In this document: positions 8,030-17,191 of the stretch, in pieces
How the letters are laid out: the number at the start of each line of letters is the position of its first letter
Numbering within the stretch: position 1 is the first letter of the stretch
Assembly (NCBI RefSeq): GCF_045348435.1
Contig: NZ_CP157484.1
Location: forward strand, 4,898,001 to 4,962,000
Reading direction: 5' to 3'
DNA: 64,000 bases
From: Alsobacter sp045348435
GTDB lineage: Bacteria > Pseudomonadota > Alphaproteobacteria > Rhizobiales > Beijerinckiaceae
Notes under the pieces: model-generated
Database searches by the model: none
Seen by the model: the letters and a program-made list of their open reading frames with translations, nothing else
Told to the model about the DNA's origin: nothing
Position numbers and translations under genes: made by a program

Positions 8030-8905
8030 CTAGGGTTTTTCGCCGTCCCGCCGTTCCACCACGACCGTCGCGGTCATCCCGGCGCTGAGCGTGACGCCGG
8101 GCGGCAAGGCGTCGAGGCTGATCCGCACAGGGATGCGTTGCGCAAGCCGCACCCAGTTGAAGGTCGGGTTGACGTTCAGGATCAGGTCTCCGCCCTGGAC
8201 GATCTCGCGATCCGCGATGGCGCGGGCGACGCTCTCGACGCGTCCGCGCAGCTCGGGCGCGAACCCCATCAGGCGGATCGCCACAGGGTCTCCCTCGTGA
8301 ATGCGGGAGATCTTCGTCTCCTCGAAGTAGCCCGACACGTAGAACGAGTCTTCGTCCACCAGCGCGGCGAGCGCCCTGCCGGCCGTCGCGTAATCACCGG
8401 CGTGGATCTGCAGGTTGGTCACGAAGCCGTTGGCGGGCGAGCGCACCTCCGTGCGGTCGAGGTTCAGCCGGGCGACGTCGAGTTCGGCCAGCGCGGCGCT
8501 GTAGGCCGCTTCGGCTGCGGCCAGGGTCGCGGCCGACTGCTCGCGCTGCTCTTCGGTGATCGCCCCCGTGGTGAGACGCGAGCGCCGCTCGAACTCGCGG
8601 CGCTTCTGGTCGCGATCGCTTTCACGACCCTGCGCGGTCGCCTCGGCCTGCGCCAGGGCGAAGCGGTAGCGCGCCGGGTCGATCACGAACAACACGTCGC
8701 CCGCGCGGACGCGCTGGTTGTCACGGACGCGCACCTCCACCAGCGCGCCGGACACGTCGGGCGCCACGCCGAGCACGTTCGCCCGTACGCGGGCGTCCCG
8801 CGTCCAGGGCCGTTCGACATAGGCGCGCCAGGCGAAAAAACCCGCCACGGCCGCCACGACCGCCAGCAGAACGGTGAAGAACACGCGAGACAGGGAGGCG
8901 AGCAT
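8030..8905 (-). CDS. HlyD-family membrane fusion protein of a FUSC efflux system
   Basis: A 291-residue periplasmic adaptor with one N-terminal membrane anchor (about 4-26), a biotinyl-lipoyl half-motif (RVRANVLGVAPDVSGALVEV), a short alpha-hairpin rich in Ala/Glu/Arg (about 90-150), then VRSPANGFVTNLQIHAGDYA and a C-terminal beta domain. It resembles AaeA/EmrA-type adaptors. The start ATG 8905 shares one base with the DUF1656 stop (TGATG). In this gene order it links the FUSC inner-membrane pump to an outer-membrane channel encoded elsewhere. Confidence 0.88.
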   Translation of the reverse strand: MLASLSRVFFTVLLAVVAAVAGFFAWRAYVERPWTRDARVRANVLGVAPDVSGALVEVRVRDNQRVRAGDVLFVIDPARYRFALAQAEATAQGRESDRDQKRREFERRSRLTTGAITEEQREQSAATLAAAEAAYSAALAELDVARLNLDRTEVRSPANGFVTNLQIHAGDYATAGRALAALVDEDSFYVSGYFEETKISRIHEGDPVAIRLMGFAPELRGRVESVARAIADREIVQGGDLILNVNPTFNWVRLAQRIPVRISLDALPPGVTLSAGMTATVVVERRDGEKP

Positions 8906-9111
8906 CAGAAACGACCGAACACGATGAGCACCAGGGCCGATAGGATGAGGACAAAGGCCGAAAGGTTGAACAGCGCCGGATGCCAGACACGGCGCTCGAC
9001 GCCCGCCAGGGCCAGCCCGCGGCGAAGGACTAGCCAGACCACGGCGGCGATGACGAGCAGGGCGGCCAGGGGCGACAGGAAGACGCCGAAGACGTCGAGT
9101 TCCCGGATCAT
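8905..9111 (-). CDS. DUF1656 small membrane protein
   Basis: A 68-residue protein starting MIRELDVFGVFLSPLA, with two predicted transmembrane helices (about 13-30 and 44-66) joined by a short basic loop. This is the AaeX/DUF1656 pattern normally encoded between the FUSC pump and the HlyD adaptor. It overlaps both neighbours (ATGA with the FUSC gene, TGATG with hlyD). The molecular role of DUF1656 is unclear; it is probably an accessory subunit of the aromatic-acid efflux pump. Confidence 0.85.
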   Translation of the reverse strand: MIRELDVFGVFLSPLAALLVIAAVVWLVLRRGLALAGVERRVWHPALFNLSAFVLILSALVLIVFGRF

Positions 9112-11171
9112 GCCGGCGCCTCCACAGGGATCTGCGCGACCAGCGGCTGCTGGGCGCGGAAGAAGTCGGAATGCCGATCGAGCGTGGCCCGAATCGCCGA
9201 GATGGTGACGAGCGCGGCCTCGGCCGCGCCTCCCTCGCCGTCCTGAAGCAAGGCCGCCATGGCGGCGGTCGCGGGAGCGGACGGCAGTTCATCCTGCGCG
9301 CCGCCGGCGAGGCGCCGGAAATGGCGCGCCAGCGCCGTGAGCGCCGCGTCGATCAGCCTGCGCTGGGGCTCGGGCAGCGCCGACGCAGCCTGGCGGAGCG
9401 CCACGATGTTGAGGCCGATGCGCAACGCGGCGAGCACTCCCTGCACGACGGCCCGCTGCACCGGCGCAGCGGGATCGAGCCGCGAGAACAGGGCGTTGAT
9501 GCGGTCGAACATCACGCCCTCGAACCGATCCCGATGCGCCGGGGTTCCGACCTTCGCCAACCGGGCGAGATCGCGCAGCGTGGCGGCGTGGATGCGCTCC
9601 ACCGTCCAGGCGACCCCGAGCGGCCTCAGCAGGCGGAACGTCAGGATCCCGACGCCGATGCCGGCCAGCAGGCCAAGCGCGCTATTGGCGAAGGCCGCGA
9701 AATCGGCCAGTGGCGTCGAATTGGCGAGGCCGAGCAGCGCGGTGAAGTTGAGCCCCAGCGGGGTCGCGCTCGCGCCGATCCTCGGCAGGCCCAACAGCAT
9801 GCCGAACGGGACGAAGAAGATCGCCAGAACCGCCGCGAGCCCCGCGAAATCGTCGACCAGCGGCAGCACGCCGAAAAGCGCGACGCCCGCCAGCACGGCG
9901 GAAGCGACCGTCGAGCGCAGGAACGCGCCCGCAGCCGCCGCCGGATCGTCGAGGGGGGCCATGATGCTGCAGATGACGGCGGCGAAGACCACCGCCGAGC
10001 CGCCGCTGGGCCAGCCGGTCCCGATCCACAGGGCGGATGCGGCCAGCACCGACGTCGTCGAAATGGCGCCGCCGACGAGCGCGAGGATCGGCTCGCGATA
10101 GCGCACCGAGCCGACGCCCGGGCCCGCGCCGACGCGACGGCCGGCGAAGACCGCGTCCCTCAGCCGTCCGATCCGGCCCTGCAGCGTCAGCACGTCGTCC
10201 AGTCGCGCCAGCATGTTGCGCGAGAGGATGAGGCGGGGGTCACGCTGCATGGCCGGGAGATCGGGAGTCGCGCGGGCGATGGCGTCCCGAAGCTCCGCGA
10301 CGAGCTGGCGGCGCTCCGCGCCGGGCGGCGGGCCTGTCCGCGGGTCGAGGAGGCCCGCGGCCTTCTCCAGCAGCGCCCTCAACGCTGGCGCGCCCGGCAG
10401 GTCGATCGTCCGCATGAGCGCAATACGGTCGTGGAGAGAGATCAGCATCGACATCAGCGTGAGGATCCGACGCTGCAGCGCGCTCGCCCCATGGGAGGCG
10501 GCGCGCATCGCCGGCGTGTCGAACCGTGCGAAGACCCGCAGATTGTCCAGGCTGACCGCATCGGCCACCATGGCGCGGCGATCGGCCAAGCCCTGGGCGC
10601 TGTCTTCGTCGGCCCGCAGCGTGTCGGCGGCGAAACGGCGCACGGCTTCGATCGTGCGGTCGGCTGCGGCGCGCAGCTGGTCGCCGGCGGTCCGGGGCAG
10701 GATGACCTGGCTCACCACCGTTCCGCACAGGATGCCGAGCGTGATCTCCAGGCATCGCGCCGTGGCCGTGTCGAACACGGTCAGCGGCGCCATCGCGGCC
10801 GGGACGCCGATGATCGCCGCCGTGTAGCCCGACAACATGGCCCCGTAGGAGGACGGCGCGTCGCGCAGCAGCACGGAGACGCCCGTGCACAACCCGACCC
10901 AGACCGCCAGCGCGACGAGGAAGAAAGGCGGCGCGTCCGCCAAGGCCGCGACCATCAGCACGGCCATGACGGCGCCGACCAGCGTCCCGACGACCCGGTA
11001 CAGGGCCTTGGCGGCCACCATCCCGGCGATGGGCTGCGACACGACCAGGACGGTCAGCATGGCCCAGGACGGCTGCGGCAGATCGGCCGCGAAGGCGACC
11101 CACAACGCCAGCATCGCCGCCGAAAACGTTTTCACCGCAAAGATCGCTTCAGGCCAGTCTACACGGGGCAT
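9108..11171 (-). CDS. FUSC-family inner-membrane exporter
   Basis: A 687-residue transporter of the FUSC/AaeB/YccS type. An N-terminal membrane block (about 10-165, with PSWAMLTVLVVSQPIAGMV) precedes a cytosolic helical region, and a second membrane block (about 350-500) ends with a long soluble tail. The family exports aromatic carboxylic acids such as hydroxycinnamates, or other organic anions. The start is taken at MPRVDWPEAIFAVKTF (ATG 11171), which fits the family N terminus better than the longer frame from 11222. First gene of the FUSC-DUF1656-hlyD operon. Confidence 0.87.
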   Translation of the reverse strand: MPRVDWPEAIFAVKTFSAAMLALWVAFAADLPQPSWAMLTVLVVSQPIAGMVAAKALYRVVGTLVGAVMAVLMVAALADAPPFFLVALAVWVGLCTGVSVLLRDAPSSYGAMLSGYTAAIIGVPAAMAPLTVFDTATARCLEITLGILCGTVVSQVILPRTAGDQLRAAADRTIEAVRRFAADTLRADEDSAQGLADRRAMVADAVSLDNLRVFARFDTPAMRAASHGASALQRRILTLMSMLISLHDRIALMRTIDLPGAPALRALLEKAAGLLDPRTGPPPGAERRQLVAELRDAIARATPDLPAMQRDPRLILSRNMLARLDDVLTLQGRIGRLRDAVFAGRRVGAGPGVGSVRYREPILALVGGAISTTSVLAASALWIGTGWPSGGSAVVFAAVICSIMAPLDDPAAAAGAFLRSTVASAVLAGVALFGVLPLVDDFAGLAAVLAIFFVPFGMLLGLPRIGASATPLGLNFTALLGLANSTPLADFAAFANSALGLLAGIGVGILTFRLLRPLGVAWTVERIHAATLRDLARLAKVGTPAHRDRFEGVMFDRINALFSRLDPAAPVQRAVVQGVLAALRIGLNIVALRQAASALPEPQRRLIDAALTALARHFRRLAGGAQDELPSAPATAAMAALLQDGEGGAAEAALVTISAIRATLDRHSDFFRAQQPLVAQIPVEAPA

Positions 11172-11357
11172 CGCGGGTTCACCGAAGCGCGAAAGGGTCC
11201 GACGCAGTCGCCAAACGCACAAAGCTGCGGATGGTCTCGCCCGACGCCGGCATGGCGGCCCGACGCATCACCTCGGCTGATGGGACGCATCTCATGGCTG
11301 CGTTGGACCTGCGCCCAAGGCGCTGGCACGACTGTGGTTCGACGTGGGGAGCCTGCG

Positions 11358-12245
11358 ATGCCGCGCTTTGCGTATGAGACCGTCGACGTCTTCACCGACC
11401 GCCCCTTCGGCGGCAATCCGCTCGCCGTGTTCACCGACGCCCGCGGGATGACGGACCTGCAGATGCAGGCCCTGGCCGCTGAGATGAACTACAGCGAGAC
11501 CACCTTCGTGCTGCCCGCCGACGACCCGGCCCACGATGCTCGCGTCCGGATCTTCCACCGCACGGCCGAGATGCCGTTCGCAGGCCACCCCAATGTGGGC
11601 ACCGCCTGGGTCCTGGCGCGCCAGGGCCGCGACCGGGGCGGCGTACTCCGTTTCGAGCAGAGGGCGGGCCTGGTGGAGATCGACATCGAACGCGACGCCG
11701 CGGGCCAGGCGACCGGCGCCGTGATCGCCGCGCCCCAGCCTCTGTCGCGCGGACTGGAGTTCACCGGCGAGGAGATCGCTCTCTCCGTCGGGCTGGAGGC
11801 CGCCGAAATCGTCACGGCCGCGCACCGGCCCGTGCAGGCCTCGGTGGGCGTTTCCTTCGTCCTGGCGCAGGTCGCGCCCGCCGCCCTGGCCAGGGCCACC
11901 CCGGATCTGGCGGCTTTCCGGGCGCTTGCGGCCAGGCATCCGGGCCTCGCGGGCCGGCTTTCGCTGTTCCTCTATGTCCGGGAGGGCTCCTCCATCAGGG
12001 CTCGCATGTTCGCCCCGCTTGCGGGGACCTGGGAGGATCCGGCCACCGGCAGCGCCAGCGCCACGCTGGGCGCGCTCCTGCTGTCGCTGGACGGCGGCGA
12101 TGCGGCCGCCTTCTCGATCACGCAGGGCGTGGAGATGGGCCGCCCCAGCCAGCTGCTGGTGTGGGCGCGCCGGACCCAGGACGGACTGCGGGCCCGCGTC
12201 GGCGGCTCATGCGCGCCGATGTTTCAGGGCGAAGCGGTCCTCTGA
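11358..12245 (+). CDS. PhzF family epimerase/isomerase
   Basis: A 295-residue member of the PhzF/diaminopimelate-epimerase-like family. The catalytic Glu motif is NYSETTFV (Glu47), followed by MPFAGHPNVGTA (about 73-84) and DPATGSASATLG (about 229-240), all standard for active members. PhzF proteins isomerise varied small acids such as dihydrohydroxyanthranilate; orthologues outside phenazine loci rarely have a known substrate. The start is ATG 11358 (MPRFAYETVDVF). It is divergent from the FUSC operon across 186 bases, and convergent with the M20 gene. Confidence 0.88.
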   Translation: MPRFAYETVDVFTDRPFGGNPLAVFTDARGMTDLQMQALAAEMNYSETTFVLPADDPAHDARVRIFHRTAEMPFAGHPNVGTAWVLARQGRDRGGVLRFEQRAGLVEIDIERDAAGQATGAVIAAPQPLSRGLEFTGEEIALSVGLEAAEIVTAAHRPVQASVGVSFVLAQVAPAALARATPDLAAFRALAARHPGLAGRLSLFLYVREGSSIRARMFAPLAGTWEDPATGSASATLGALLLSLDGGDAAAFSITQGVEMGRPSQLLVWARRTQDGLRARVGGSCAPMFQGEAVL

Positions 12246-12285
12246 CGCCCAGCGCGCTGCGCACGCCAATCCGCGCAACTCAGTC

Positions 12286-13488
12286 TCAGGACGCTCGCGC
12301 CCGGTCCTCCGCGAGGAAGCGCTCGGCGAGCCGCGCCCACAAGGCGGCGCCGGTGACGAGGCTGCCATCGGCGAAATCGTAGCCGGCGCTGTGCAGAATC
12401 GGCGACCGTTCGCCGTTGCCAAGGCGCAGGAAGCTGCCGGGCCTATGCTGCAGGTAGTAAGCGAAGTCCTCGCTGCCGGGCAACATGGGGCACGGGTGGA
12501 CGTTGTCGGCGCCGACAAGCTCCCGCGCCACCTCCGTGGCGAAGGCCGTCTCGGCCTCGCTGTTCACGACGACCGGATAGCCATGCTCCCACGCGATGTC
12601 GACGGTGGCGCCATGGGCCGCGACGGTGTTGGCCGCGATCGCCCTGATGCGGGCCTCCAGGAGGCTCCGCGTTCCCGGCGTGAACGAGCGTACGCTGAGC
12701 CCGAGCTCGGCCGCCTCCGGGATGACGTTGGTGGCCGTTCCCCCGTGGATCGTGCCGACGGTGACCACGGCGGCGTCGTTCGGATCGACATTGCGGGCGA
12801 CGACCGTCTGCAAAGCCATCACCGTGGCGGCCGCCGCGACGACCGGATCGACGGTGAGGTGCGGCCGAGAGGCGTGGCCGCCCTTGCCCCGGATGCGCAG
12901 GAAGACGGTGTCGCTCGCCGCCATCATCGGCCCGGACCGGGTCAGGATCGTCCCCTCGGGCGCGCCCGGGTGATTGTGCAGGCCGAAGATCGCGTCGCAG
13001 GGAAAACGCTCGAACAGCCCGTCGGCGATCATCGCCTGAGCGCCCGAATTCCTGCCGGCCTCCTCCGCGGCCTGGAACACCAGGACGACGGTCCCGCGGA
13101 AGCGACGGGTGCGGGCGAGGTGCTCCGCCGCGCCCAGCAGGACGGTGGTGTGCCCATCGTGGCCGCAGGCGTGCATCTTGCCGGGATGCTTGCTGGCGTA
13201 GGGCAGCCCTGTGGCTTCGGTGATCGGCAGGGCGTCCATGTCGGCCCGGATGGCGACGCTGCGTCCGCCCTCCCCCTGGCGCAGCACGCCGACCACCCCA
13301 TGGCCGCCGATGTTCCGCGTCACCTCGTAGCCCCAGCCTTCCAGCTTCTCCGCCACGAAGGCGGAGGTTCGCACTTCCTCGAAGGACAGCTCGGGGTCGG
13401 CGTGCAGGCGCCGGCGGAGGTCCGTGAGTTCGGCCTCCCGGGGAGCGAGATCCGAAACGGTGGAGTACTGGTTCGATCCAGGCGTCAT
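12286..13488 (-). CDS. M20-family amidohydrolase (hippurate-hydrolase type)
   Basis: A 400-residue zinc-dependent peptidase-like amidohydrolase of M20 subfamily D. Metal motifs are DMDALPI (about 83-89), HACGHDGHTTVLLG (106-119), AAEEAGRNSGA (139-149), FGLHNHPG and SEDFAYYL near 355. Family members cleave N-acyl amino acids such as hippurate or indole-3-acetyl-amino acids. The ATG overlaps the stop of the ATPase gene (ATGA), so the enzyme is produced with the amino-acid importer and probably releases amino acid from an imported N-acyl conjugate. Confidence 0.88.
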   Translation of the reverse strand: MTPGSNQYSTVSDLAPREAELTDLRRRLHADPELSFEEVRTSAFVAEKLEGWGYEVTRNIGGHGVVGVLRQGEGGRSVAIRADMDALPITEATGLPYASKHPGKMHACGHDGHTTVLLGAAEHLARTRRFRGTVVLVFQAAEEAGRNSGAQAMIADGLFERFPCDAIFGLHNHPGAPEGTILTRSGPMMAASDTVFLRIRGKGGHASRPHLTVDPVVAAAATVMALQTVVARNVDPNDAAVVTVGTIHGGTATNVIPEAAELGLSVRSFTPGTRSLLEARIRAIAANTVAAHGATVDIAWEHGYPVVVNSEAETAFATEVARELVGADNVHPCPMLPGSEDFAYYLQHRPGSFLRLGNGERSPILHSAGYDFADGSLVTGAALWARLAERFLAEDRARAS

Positions 13489-14279
13489 GACAGTTCCGAA
13501 GTCCGATGGTCTCGCACGAAGCGGCTGAGGAACGCGCGGGTGCGCGGATGGGATGGGGCGCTGAGGATGTCGCCGGGCGGACCCTGCTCGACGATGACGC
13601 CGCCATCCATGAACACGACGCGGTCGGCCGCTTCGCGGGCGAAGCCGATCTCATGGGTGACGACGATCATGGTGAGGCCCTGCGCGGCGAGCTCGCGCAT
13701 GGTCGACAGCACCTCGCCCACGAGTTCGGGATCGAGCGCGGACGTCGGCTCGTCGAACAGCATCAGCGTCGGCCGGATGGCGAGGGCCCGGGCGATCGCG
13801 ACCCGCTGCTGCTGACCGCCGGAGAGCTGACGCGGATAGGCGTTTTCCTTGTCGGACAACCCCACGCGAGCCAGCAGCTCCCGCCCATACCGCATGGCCT
13901 CGCCGGGCTCCTGGTGGTGCACCCCGATGGGGGCCTCGACCACGTTCTGCAGGGCCGTCATGTGGCCGTAGAGATTGAACTGCTGGAACACCATGCCGAT
14001 CTTGCGGCGCTGAACCGCGATCTGACGTTCCGGCAGACGCGTCAGCCGCTCGCCGTCGAGGCGGTAGCCGATCTGCTCGCCATCGACCTCGATCGACCCC
14101 TGGTCGATGGTCTCCAGGTGGTTGATGCAGCGAAGAAACGTGGATTTGCCAGACCCTGAGGGGCCGAGGATGACCACGACCTCGCCGGGCGCGACATCGA
14201 GATCGATCCCCTTCAGAACCTCGTTCGATCCGAAGGCCTTGTGGACGTCGCGGGCGCGTACGACAGGCTGCATGGTCAT
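13485..14279 (-). CDS. Polar amino acid ABC transporter, ATP-binding subunit
   Basis: A 264-residue ATPase of the GlnQ/HisP/ArtP group: Walker A GPSGSGKST (about 39-47), Q-loop MVFQQFNLYGHMT, signature LSGGQQQRVAIARAL (about 158-172), Walker B LMLFDEPTSALDPE and H-loop THE. The insertion GEQIGYRLDGERLTRLPERQI is typical of the subgroup. The start is ATG 14279, overlapping the permease stop; a second Met two codons on is possible. It sits between permease and amidohydrolase with 4-base overlaps at both ends. Confidence 0.92.
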   Translation of the reverse strand: MTMQPVVRARDVHKAFGSNEVLKGIDLDVAPGEVVVILGPSGSGKSTFLRCINHLETIDQGSIEVDGEQIGYRLDGERLTRLPERQIAVQRRKIGMVFQQFNLYGHMTALQNVVEAPIGVHHQEPGEAMRYGRELLARVGLSDKENAYPRQLSGGQQQRVAIARALAIRPTLMLFDEPTSALDPELVGEVLSTMRELAAQGLTMIVVTHEIGFAREAADRVVFMDGGVIVEQGPPGDILSAPSHPRTRAFLSRFVRDHRTSELS

Positions 14280-15184
14280 GACGCCGCGCGTCGGGCGGTC
14301 GTGACGGCGCGATCCCCGCGACTGTAGTGGCGTTCGATGAAGCCCTGCATGACGTTCAGGATGGACGTCACCAAGAGGTACCAGAACACCGCGACCAGCA
14401 GCATGGGAATCACTTCGAAAGTGCGGTTGTAGATCGACTGGACCGAGTACAGCAGATCGGCCATGGCGATGACGCTGACCAGCGATGTCGCCTTGATCAT
14501 GCTGATGAGCTGGTTGCCGGTGGGTGGGACGATCGCCTTCATGGCCTGGGGAATGACGATGCGCCGCAGAATGCGGACGCGCGTCATCCCGAACGCCTGG
14601 GCGGTCTCCGTCTGGCCCCGGTCGACCGACAACAGGCCGCCGCGGATGATCTCGGCCATCAGGGCCGCTTCGTTGAGCGACAGCCCGATGATGGCCGCCG
14701 TCAGCGGCGTGATCAGGCTGTTGGTGTCCCACGAGGCCAGCGTCGGCCCGAAAGGCACGACGATCGAGATCTTCGGAAACAGGATCGAAAGATTGTACCA
14801 GAAGATCAACTGCACCAGCAGCGGAGCGCCACGGAAGAACCAGATGAACAGCCCGGCGAGCGAGGACGCCAGGCGGCCGCCCGAGATGCGGGCCACCGCG
14901 ATCAGCAAGCCGAACCCGACGCCCAGCGTCATCGCGACGGCGGTGAGGCCTAGCGACACGGACAGCCCCTTGAGGACGGTAGGGTCCAGAAAATACTGGG
15001 CGACCACCGGCCAGCCGAAATTCGGGTTGATGGCGCAGATGTAGAGAAATCCGCCCAGGATGGCCGTCGCCAGGACCCACGCCGCCGCCCGCCCGAGGGG
15101 CAGGGGAGCATGCGCCCTGCGGACGTCCCGAAGAGCATCGGCCGGCATGCGGGCTGGCGAGGCGAGTGCGGTCGATGACGACAT
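14276..15184 (-). CDS. Polar amino acid ABC transporter, permease
   Basis: A 302-residue HisM/GlnP-type permease. An N-terminal extension of about 35 residues precedes the first membrane helix (AAAWVLATAILGGFLYICAI). Core helices follow, with the EAA-type loop VDRGQTETAQAFGMTRVRILRRIVIPQAMKAIVPP (about 199-233). Only one permease gene is present, so it probably works as a homodimer, or the locus serves a two-subunit transporter of the GlnPQ kind. It lies 22 bases after the receptor gene. Confidence 0.9.
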   Translation of the reverse strand: MSSSTALASPARMPADALRDVRRAHAPLPLGRAAAWVLATAILGGFLYICAINPNFGWPVVAQYFLDPTVLKGLSVSLGLTAVAMTLGVGFGLLIAVARISGGRLASSLAGLFIWFFRGAPLLVQLIFWYNLSILFPKISIVVPFGPTLASWDTNSLITPLTAAIIGLSLNEAALMAEIIRGGLLSVDRGQTETAQAFGMTRVRILRRIVIPQAMKAIVPPTGNQLISMIKATSLVSVIAMADLLYSVQSIYNRTFEVIPMLLVAVFWYLLVTSILNVMQGFIERHYSRGDRAVTTARRAAS

Positions 15185-15206
15185 GGCGGGCTCCCCGGCG
15201 TTCGGC

Positions 15207-16076
15207 TTACTGGCCCTGGTTGATCCCGGCCTGCTTCACCACGTTGTTCTCGAGGCCCCATTTGTTCATCACGGCCGCGTAAGCGCCGTTGGCGATCAGG
15301 ATGTTGAAGGCGTCCCGCAGGACCTCGGCCAGCGGCGAGCCCTTGGCCACCACGGCGCCCTGGTAGATATCCTTGAAGCCGTTGGCGAGCCCGACCCCGG
15401 AGAGCTCCAGCTGTCCGTTCGCCTGCTTGACGAAGTAGGCCAGGGGAGCCTGCGAGGAAAAGAACGCGTCCGCGCGCTTGGAGCGGACGGCCATGATGGA
15501 CGCGGGCTGGTCGGTGTAGGACTGCACTTCGACGGCGGGCTTGCCGAGCCCGGCGCACTTTTCCGAGAATTCCTTGACGACCTTTTCGGCCGACCCGCCC
15601 GCCATGACGGAGATCCGGGAGCCGCAGGTCGTCTCGAGCGAAACGATCTTCTTCGGGTTGCCCTTGTCGACGGCGAAGACGACGTATTCGCGCGCCCAGT
15701 CGACGAAGTCGTTGGACTTCTGCCGGTCGGGGTAGTCTCCGACAGGCCCGATGGCGAGTTGATAGCGACCGGAATTTACGCCGCTCAGCAGCGCAGGAAG
15801 TCCGGCCACGGACGCGTGCTCGATGGTGATTCCGAGCAGTTGCCCGATGGCGTCGGAGATGTCCTTCGTCGCGCCTGTGAGTTCGCTCCCAGTGACGATC
15901 TCGTAGGGCGGGAAGGAGCCGTTGTTGACGGCGGTCATCTTGCCGGCCTTGCGGATCTCTTCCGGCAACCGCGCCCTCAGTCCCTCGTCGACCTTCTGCG
16001 CCGGCGCGGTCTGGGCGAGCGCCGCAGGGGCCGCCAAGGCGACCAGCGCGGCCACGACGAGTGCTTTCATGGTCAT
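15207..16076 (-). CDS. Amino-acid-type ABC transporter substrate-binding protein
   Basis: A 289-residue family-3 solute-binding protein with a signal peptide (MTMKALVVAALVALAAPAALA, cleavage before QTAPAQ). The mature part has FPPYEIVTGSELTGATKDISDAIG (about 55-78), a GxDxD-like ligand region, and YQLAIGPVGDYPDRQK. A Cys pair (near TTCGSR and KCAGLG) may form a disulfide. Downstream permease, ATPase and amidohydrolase follow closely. The exact amino acid or conjugate bound is not deducible. Confidence 0.88.
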   Translation of the reverse strand: MTMKALVVAALVALAAPAALAQTAPAQKVDEGLRARLPEEIRKAGKMTAVNNGSFPPYEIVTGSELTGATKDISDAIGQLLGITIEHASVAGLPALLSGVNSGRYQLAIGPVGDYPDRQKSNDFVDWAREYVVFAVDKGNPKKIVSLETTCGSRISVMAGGSAEKVVKEFSEKCAGLGKPAVEVQSYTDQPASIMAVRSKRADAFFSSQAPLAYFVKQANGQLELSGVGLANGFKDIYQGAVVAKGSPLAEVLRDAFNILIANGAYAAVMNKWGLENNVVKQAGINQGQ

Positions 16077-16098
16077 CGGCGTTCTCCTTTGGCGAACG

Positions 16099-16132
16099 AG
16101 GCGGGGCGGCTGATTCTGACTTGGCCCCGCCT
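16099..16132 (-). terminator. Intercistronic hairpin between decarboxylase-like and receptor genes
   Basis: Perfect 9-base inverted arms (AGGCGGGGC at 16099-16107 and GCCCCGCCT at 16124-16132) around a 16-base loop, starting directly after the stop codon at 16133. There is no T-run, so partial termination or 3'-end protection of the upstream mRNA is more likely than full termination. Confidence 0.5.
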
Positions 16133-17089
16133 TCAGGCTTTCAGGCCCGGAAAGAGCGTCTCGACTCCGACGGGCTTCGGAAGGATGCCCTGCTGGTGCA
16201 ATTCAACGCCGAAATCGGCGATCATGCGCGCATTCTGCTCCAGACCGCTGTCGTTCCAGTCGGGCGCCAGCGAGCGGCCGGCGAAGAGCAGCTCCTCGAG
16301 GACGAAGGGCGAGGTTTCGGCATATTTCCGCCGCTTCGCCGTCCAGACCCGCTGGCTTTCATCGACGAGGCTTGAAAGCTCGTCGGCGATCCAGGGATGC
16401 TCGCGCAGGATGGCCGTCTTGACGCCGAGCAGATGATGCGCCGGCACGTAGCCGACATCATCGTAATAGGCGCACTCGGCGCCCCGGAAATCGCGGAGCA
16501 ACGGCCGGAAACCCGATCCGCGAGCGAAGAAGCCGTCGGGCATGAACGGCGTGAAGACGGCGTCGAGATCGCCTTTCGCCAGCATCTCCATCATCGGGCG
16601 TTCCGCCGGATCGGTCTCGATCAAGCCGGGGCGACCGAAGCCGTCGAGCCGGTCGACGATCGGGTGCTGCGCGGTGAGGCGCCCGGCGATCCAGAACGCA
16701 TCTTCCACCCCGACGCCTTCGCGCCGCAGGGCCGCGCGCGTCCAGGTGTTGCCGCTGTCGCGCCAACCCGTCACGCCGATCCGCTTGCCCTTGAGCTGGG
16801 ACAGGCGCTCGAGCGGGCTCGCCTCGCGGGTGATGACGCAGCGATGGCGAAAGCCGCGCATGATGAAGCAGGGGAGGCCGACATAGTTCGCCTCGCCCTG
16901 CGTCATGGCCGACGCATGGCGGCTGAACGACAGTTCGGCCGCGTCGAATTCCTCGGTGGTCGAGAAGCTCGCCAGCAGCGTCGCCACCCGGGTGATCTGC
17001 AGTTCGAGCCGGTCCGACACGACGTCTCGCAGCAGGAGCGGCGTCAGGTAGTCCCAATCGCGCGTGGCGATCCGCAAGGTGACGGTCAC
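16133..17089 (-). CDS. 4,5-dihydroxyphthalate decarboxylase-like (binding-protein fold) protein
   Basis: A 318-residue protein without a signal peptide. It resembles the Pht5/4,5-dihydroxyphthalate decarboxylase group, which has an NMT1-like binding-protein fold: ATRDWDYLTPLLLRDV at the N terminus, GKRIGVTGWRDSGNTWTRAALRREG (about 100-124), LIETDPAERPMMEMLAKGDLDAVFTPFMPDGF (157-188), YVPAHHLLGVKTAILREHPWIADEL (216-240). The start is GTG 17089, behind GAGGG. It is the first gene of the operon that continues into the amino-acid importer. An aromatic decarboxylase role is plausible but not shown; homologues are often misnamed ABC receptors. Confidence 0.7.
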   Translation of the reverse strand: MTVTLRIATRDWDYLTPLLLRDVVSDRLELQITRVATLLASFSTTEEFDAAELSFSRHASAMTQGEANYVGLPCFIMRGFRHRCVITREASPLERLSQLKGKRIGVTGWRDSGNTWTRAALRREGVGVEDAFWIAGRLTAQHPIVDRLDGFGRPGLIETDPAERPMMEMLAKGDLDAVFTPFMPDGFFARGSGFRPLLRDFRGAECAYYDDVGYVPAHHLLGVKTAILREHPWIADELSSLVDESQRVWTAKRRKYAETSPFVLEELLFAGRSLAPDWNDSGLEQNARMIADFGVELHQQGILPKPVGVETLFPGLKA

Positions 17090-17109
17090 GACTGAACCCT
17101 CGTCATCTA

Positions 17110-17121
17110 GTTCGGCCGAAC
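17110..17121. promoter_or_regulatory. 12-base palindrome in the MocR divergent promoter region
   Basis: GTTCGGCCGAAC is a perfect 12-base palindrome in the 102-base gap between the decarboxylase-like gene and the divergent MocR regulator. It is a candidate operator for MocR; MocR sites are often direct repeats, so the assignment is tentative. Confidence 0.35.
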
Positions 17122-17191
17122 CTACCGACGCATCGATGGGCGCGCAAAAGTTATTGTGTTACTGAACATTCATTTCGGCAGGCGGGCGGCG

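Noticed and set aside
9171..11357. Very long open frame on the + strand antisense to the FUSC and HlyD genes, reading into the PhzF gene
   Set aside because: The translation is dominated by Arg, Gln, His and Asp with no hydrophobic core, as expected for the reverse of GC-rich membrane-protein codons. The opposite strand encodes a clear FUSC pump. Only the part from ATG 11358 is real (PhzF).
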